Positions 14,314-16,735 of a DNA stretch of 16,735 nt are shown here, one piece after another. The DNA is from Bacillota bacterium (GTDB taxonomy: Bacteria; Bacillota; Clostridia; Peptostreptococcales; Anaerovoracaceae). Each line of letters begins with the position of its first letter. The stretch's first letter is position 1. Both the position numbers and the translations under genes were made by a program. Location of the stretch: positions 1 to 16,735 of the forward strand of contig JAGATO010000108.1 of assembly GCA_017621195.1 (NCBI GenBank), read 5' to 3'. Under the pieces are notes generated by a model. That model saw only the letters and a list, made by a program, of their open reading frames with translations. It made no database searches and was not told the origin of the DNA.

Positions 14314-14631
14314 TGAAACCCGGACGACAACCTTTCCGTTGGTTGAGCCGTCGGCTACCAGACGCAGGGCGTCGTTGATCTGCGAAAGGTAGAATGCATG
14401 GGGATCGAGCTGAGGAATGATTCGCTTTGCTTCAACCATGCGGGTGATGGTCTCCAATTGTGCTCCATCCGATCGAACAAACAAAAACCGATACGCTTTG
14501 GATTGCCGCCCGGCTTTGATGTCATACTTTGCGCCGGCCAGCGTGAACAGAAATCGCTTGAGATACGACAACTCGTTCTTCTTTGCAAACGCGCCGTTCG
14601 GTACGGCGCGCAGGCTGAGCAGAATACCGTT
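14308..14631 (-). pseudogene. C-terminal remnant of an MDR (zinc-type alcohol dehydrogenase-like) reductase
   Basis: About 107 codons match the last third of NADP-dependent MDR/quinone-oxidoreductase-type proteins: GILLSLRAVPNGAFAKKN, LAGAKYD, YRFLFVRSDGAQLETIT and INDALRLVADGSTNGKVVVRV, ending in TGA at 14308-14310. The N-terminal catalytic domain and the Rossmann glycine motif, about 200 residues, are absent. The frame stays open upstream to 14784, but those residues show no family resemblance and lack a ribosome site. The 3' end overlaps the IclR stop by six bases. It lies downstream of the Rrf2 gene on the same strand, and such regulators often control oxidoreductases of this type, so it was probably a target gene before the deletion. 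Confidence 0.72.
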
Positions 14632-14660
14632 CTGCTTCCGAGCGCACACAGCGCTGTTTT

Positions 14661-14693
14661 GGCATTCCGTGAATTGACATTCCGCAGAATGCC
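14661..14693. repeat. short inverted repeat at the junction of two gene remnants
   Basis: GGCATTC at 14661-14667 is repeated inverted at 14687-14693 around a 19-nt loop that itself repeats ATTCCG. It lies exactly between the dehydrogenase remnant and the ferredoxin remnant, where the missing 5' part of the dehydrogenase should be, and may mark the deletion or insertion scar. Confidence 0.35.
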
Positions 14694-14701
14694 GTCCGAT
14701 T

Positions 14702-15004
14702 TTACGATAGAAACAGTTCATTTTCTTTTCTGATGGAACAAGCCTTTTTGATGGCGAAGGCAGCAACGGATACCATAGCACCATTGACGGATCTGACCGT
14801 TTCCGGACACTGCTTCACGCAGCGCATGCAGGAGATGCACTTTCTGGGATCTGTTACAAAGCTCGTCGGGTCGATGGCCTGCACGGGACACCGTTCGGCG
14901 CACAAGCCGCACTCCTTTGCGGCGTCCTCCATTTCCACAAGGGTATCCTCATACGCCCGGTTTCCATAGACGCAGACGAGGGTGCAGCTGGCGCCATTTC
15001 CTGT
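14702..15004 (-). pseudogene. truncated and internally deleted EFR1-type flavodoxin/ferredoxin gene
   Basis: The frame encodes TGNGASCTLVCVYGNRAYEDTL, then jumps directly to CGLCAERCPVQAI and CISCMRCVKQCP, ending in KKACSIRKENELFLS. In EFR1-family proteins the flavodoxin part with VYGNRAY is followed by roughly 70-100 residues before the two 4Fe-4S motifs. Here that segment is missing in frame, with the junction near 14915-14920, and the N-terminal flavodoxin half and start codon are also lost. The first cysteine of cluster one is gone (Ala stands at that position in AAKECGLC), while cluster two is complete. The remnant begins 9 nt after the Rrf2 stop. An intact member would carry electrons between redox partners in anaerobes. 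A truncated protein started from an upstream in-frame ATG at 15163 would overlap the Rrf2 gene and is unlikely. Confidence 0.75.
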
Positions 15005-15012
15005 AATTTTTT

Positions 15013-15450
15013 TTATGAGTGGGATTCTTTTTGTGATATTCTTTTTCGCATGTCGGCGATGCAGTCGCTTAACGTTTTCTCCATGAGAGAACGGGCGAAC
15101 GCCTGCTCGATATCCGAAAACATATCGGTCAATACCGGATAAATGTGGCGACCGACAATGCACTGATCACAGGCATTCTGGTGAATATCCAACAGATGAA
15201 GTTTCGTCTCCTCCGTCACGGCCTGGTAGATCTGAAGCAACGTAAGCTGTTCCGGAGCGACGAGCAGGCGATATCCGCTGATCCCTCTGTGACCCTCCAC
15301 TATGTCCGATTTTTTCAAAAGCGACAGGATTTTGCGGATATAGCTGGCGTTTGTGCCGACGCTTTCTGCCATCTGGTCCGAATTGACGGGAGAGGGGGAT
15401 TCCGAAACCAGAATCAGCACATGCACCGCAACGGAAAATTTTGTGTCCAT
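15013..15450 (-). CDS. Rrf2-family transcriptional regulator
   Basis: The 145-residue product starts MDTKFSVAVHVLILVSES, with the winged helix at about 20-75 (SDQMAESVGTNASYIRKILSLLKKSDIVEGHRGISGYRLL). The long linking helix and the tail follow: HQNACDQCIVGRHIYPVL, then FARSLMEKTLSDCIADM. Two cysteines, CDQC, lie where other Rrf2 proteins hold a redox or Fe-S ligand group, but the three-cysteine IscR/NsrR pattern is absent, so it resembles the YwnA-like branch. ATG 15448-15450 has GGAGG 13 nt upstream with an AAAGAGAAG stretch between; the longer frame to 15507 would need a TTG start. The promoter and a 29-bp palindrome upstream indicate autoregulation. Its downstream genes on the same strand are both remnants. 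Confidence 0.88.
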   Translation of the reverse strand: MDTKFSVAVHVLILVSESPSPVNSDQMAESVGTNASYIRKILSLLKKSDIVEGHRGISGYRLLVAPEQLTLLQIYQAVTEETKLHLLDIHQNACDQCIVGRHIYPVLTDMFSDIEQAFARSLMEKTLSDCIADMRKRISQKESHS

Positions 15451-15507
15451 TTCTTCTCTTTCGCCTCCGCTGATATACGAATGATTCGTGAAACGATACA
15501 GTTTCAA

Positions 15508-15536
15508 AATGTATTTGTATTAGATACAGATACATT
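15508..15536. promoter_or_regulatory. palindromic operator for the Rrf2 regulator
   Basis: Two 13-bp arms, 15508-15520 and 15524-15536, are inverted copies with one mismatch around a TAG centre; each arm contains two GTAT (or ATAC) steps. The palindrome overlaps the -10 box and covers the expected transcription start near 15527, the classic position for autorepression. Confidence 0.75.
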
Positions 15537-15562
15537 ATGCTCGATCATCAGAGCTTTGTCAA
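15534..15562 (-). promoter_or_regulatory. promoter of the Rrf2 gene
   Basis: On the reverse strand a perfect TTGACA (forward 15557-15562) is followed after 17 bp by CATAAT (forward 15534-15539), 11 of 12 consensus bases. The -10 box overlaps the palindromic operator. Confidence 0.88.
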
Positions 15563-15628
15563 GAAAAACAGCACGAAGAACAGAATCGCTTTTTGTCGAA
15601 AGAATGGAGAGAAATTTCAGAAAATATA

Positions 15629-15657
15629 TTGCATTCGCGGATAAGCTGTGATAATAT
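15629..15657 (+). promoter_or_regulatory. promoter of the NhaC-family gene
   Basis: TTGCAT at 15629-15634 is followed after 17 bp by TAATAT (15652-15657). Alternatively GATAAT at 15650-15655, with TGT directly before it, acts as an extended -10. Transcription would start near 15663, just before the inverted repeat. Confidence 0.6.
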
Positions 15658-15666
15658 GTGCACATA

Positions 15667-15703
15667 GTTCATAATATCAGAACCTTATCTCGATATTGTG
15701 AAC
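15667..15703. promoter_or_regulatory. 37-bp inverted repeat in the leader of the NhaC-family gene
   Basis: GTTCATAATATC at 15667-15678 and GATATTGTGAAC at 15692-15703 are inverted copies matching at 11 of 12 positions around a 13-bp centre. The repeat sits directly downstream of the promoter and 30 bp before the ATG, so it may be an operator or form a leader hairpin. No T run follows, which speaks against a plain terminator. Confidence 0.6.
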
Positions 15704-15732
15704 AAGTAGGCTTTAAGATAGGAGGTATCTTT

Positions 15733-16735
15733 ATGGAAGCTAATTACGGCATTCTTTCCATCGTTCCGGCGGTCATCGTAATCGTGCTGGCACTGAAGAC
15801 CAAGAAGACAGTGCTGTCCCTGCTGATCGGTACATATATCGGCGTCACGATTCTCTGCTCTTTTAATCCCTTTGTGGCCCTGCCGGTTTTGGTGAAAGAG
15901 TACATTCTTCCCAACCTGACAAGCGCTGGTAACATCAAGACCATTTTGATTATGGTTACGATTCAGGGCTTCGTCAAAATGCTGAAACTGACCGGAGCCG
16001 GACAATCCCTGGCTCACTGGGCGAAAAAAGGAATCAAGAGCAAGCGCGGTGCTCAGACCGTTACCTGCGTTTCCGGTTTCGCCTTCATCTACACAGAACC
16101 GAACTTTGTACTGGGTGTCGTAATGCGGCCCGTGACCGAAGCCTTCAAGGTGGCTCGTGTAAAGCTGGCTTATATCACGGACTCTCTGGGATGCAACATG
16201 GCGGCTCTGTCCCCCATCTGCAGCTACGGTCCCTACTACGTCGGTCTGATCGCTGCGGAACTGGCTCTGCTGGGCTCTGATGCGAATCCCTGGGGCGTAT
16301 ACGCAAAGTACATCCCCAACAACCTGTATTCCATCCTGGCCATCTTCCTGGTATATTACATCGCTGTTTCCGGAAAGAACATCGGACCGATGTATCTGGC
16401 GGAAAAGCGTGCCGACGAAACCGGTCGCCTGTTAGGGCCCAACGATGACCCCATCGTCAAGGATCAGCAGGGTGAGACCTTCGCGGAAGATGCTGTCATC
16501 CCGGTTCGCAACTTCGCGATCCCCATGCTCACCATGTTCGTAACGCTGTTCGCCTGCATTTTCTACTTCGGCGACATCGCTACCAACGGAATTCAGGTAT
16601 TCACCAATTCCGATATCACCGCTTCCATCGTATGCGCCTTCACCATGGCCGGTCTGGCTTCGATTCTGGTAGGCGTATCTCAGAAGACCTTTACCTTCGG
16701 CGAAGGCTTCAACGAATGGATCAAAGCGTTTGCTA
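15733..16735 (+). CDS. NhaC-family antiporter, N-terminal part
   Basis: The gene runs off the right edge after 334 codons. The ATG follows AGGAGG (15720-15725) with a 7-nt spacer. The product opens with MEANYGILSIVPAVIVIVLALK, lacks a signal peptide, and shows alternating membrane helices and conserved polar patches: KTKKTVLSLLIGTYIG, FAFIYTEPNFVLGVVMRP, ARVKLAYITDSLGCNMAALSPICSYGPYY and a cytoplasmic loop near residues 220-255 rich in Asp and Glu. This pattern fits the NhaC branch of the ion transporter superfamily, whose members exchange Na+ for H+ or carry organic acids, sometimes with amino acids. The YTEPNF and SLG.NMAALSP segments occupy the re-entrant sites expected to bind the ion. 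Ion and substrate cannot be stated. It is preceded by its own promoter and inverted repeat and is transcribed away from the Rrf2 gene. Confidence 0.85.
   Translation, partial: MEANYGILSIVPAVIVIVLALKTKKTVLSLLIGTYIGVTILCSFNPFVALPVLVKEYILPNLTSAGNIKTILIMVTIQGFVKMLKLTGAGQSLAHWAKKGIKSKRGAQTVTCVSGFAFIYTEPNFVLGVVMRPVTEAFKVARVKLAYITDSLGCNMAALSPICSYGPYYVGLIAAELALLGSDANPWGVYAKYIPNNLYSILAIFLVYYIAVSGKNIGPMYLAEKRADETGRLLGPNDDPIVKDQQGETFAEDAVIPVRNFAIPMLTMFVTLFACIFYFGDIATNGIQVFTNSDITASIVCAFTMAGLASILVGVSQKTFTFGEGFNEWIKAFA

Noticed and set aside
15450..15507. Longer TTG start for the Rrf2 gene
   Set aside because: The extra 19 residues do not match the family. The ATG at 15450 gives the standard Rrf2 N-terminus, with GGAGG and purine-rich sequence upstream.

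Overview
The window looks like chromosomal DNA of an anaerobic Gram-positive bacterium of the Clostridia. The reasons are the dnaE-pfkA neighbourhood, strong AGGAGG-type ribosome binding sites, TTGACA/TATAAT promoters with 17-18 bp spacers, hairpin terminators ending in T runs, a lipoprotein-type ABC solute-binding protein, and the remnant of a flavodoxin/ferredoxin gene next to an Rrf2 regulator. Coding DNA is moderately GC-rich by eye. One 350-bp intergenic stretch near 9.7-10.05 kb is strongly AT-rich and stands apart. No rRNA, tRNA, intact insertion sequence or CRISPR array was seen. I do not commit to a genus.

Layout, left half. The 3' end of dnaE is followed by pfkA (6-phosphofructokinase) and a single-domain universal stress protein that ends in a terminator. 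Then comes an unusual three-gene run with overlapping ends: dinB (DNA polymerase IV), an ABC substrate-binding lipoprotein sharing ATGA with dinB, and one gene encoding a permease fused to its ATPase. A strong promoter starts a monocistronic HdeD/DUF308 membrane protein. It converges on a membrane-anchored endonuclease/exonuclease/phosphatase-family protein across a 14-bp bidirectional terminator. The 7.2-7.5 kb gap holds a nested repeat built on GAATATCCC and a textbook promoter for typA (ribosome-associated GTPase), which ends in its own terminator.

Layout, middle. About 940 bp without a convincing gene separates typA from a 74-residue membrane protein. It holds a periodic array of CTAT-N3-ATAG palindromes and half-sites, roughly one every 23-28 bp, followed by a GC-rich patch able to form four successive hairpins. 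This is the least explained part of the window. A bidirectional terminator then separates the small gene from a reverse-strand EamA/DMT transporter with a leader of about 190 nt.

Layout, right half. A NudC-type Nudix hydrolase (reverse) and a metallo-beta-lactamase-fold hydrolase (forward) are transcribed apart from promoters whose -35 boxes overlap. The hydrolase is followed at 16 nt by an IclR-family regulator, probably its operon partner. Next is a decayed locus on the reverse strand: the C-terminal third of a zinc-type alcohol dehydrogenase-like (MDR) protein and an internally deleted EFR1-type ferredoxin. Both lie downstream of an intact Rrf2 regulator that has a clear promoter and a 29-bp palindromic operator, so the regulator seems to have outlived its targets. 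The window ends inside an NhaC-family antiporter gene with its own promoter and a 37-bp inverted repeat in its leader.
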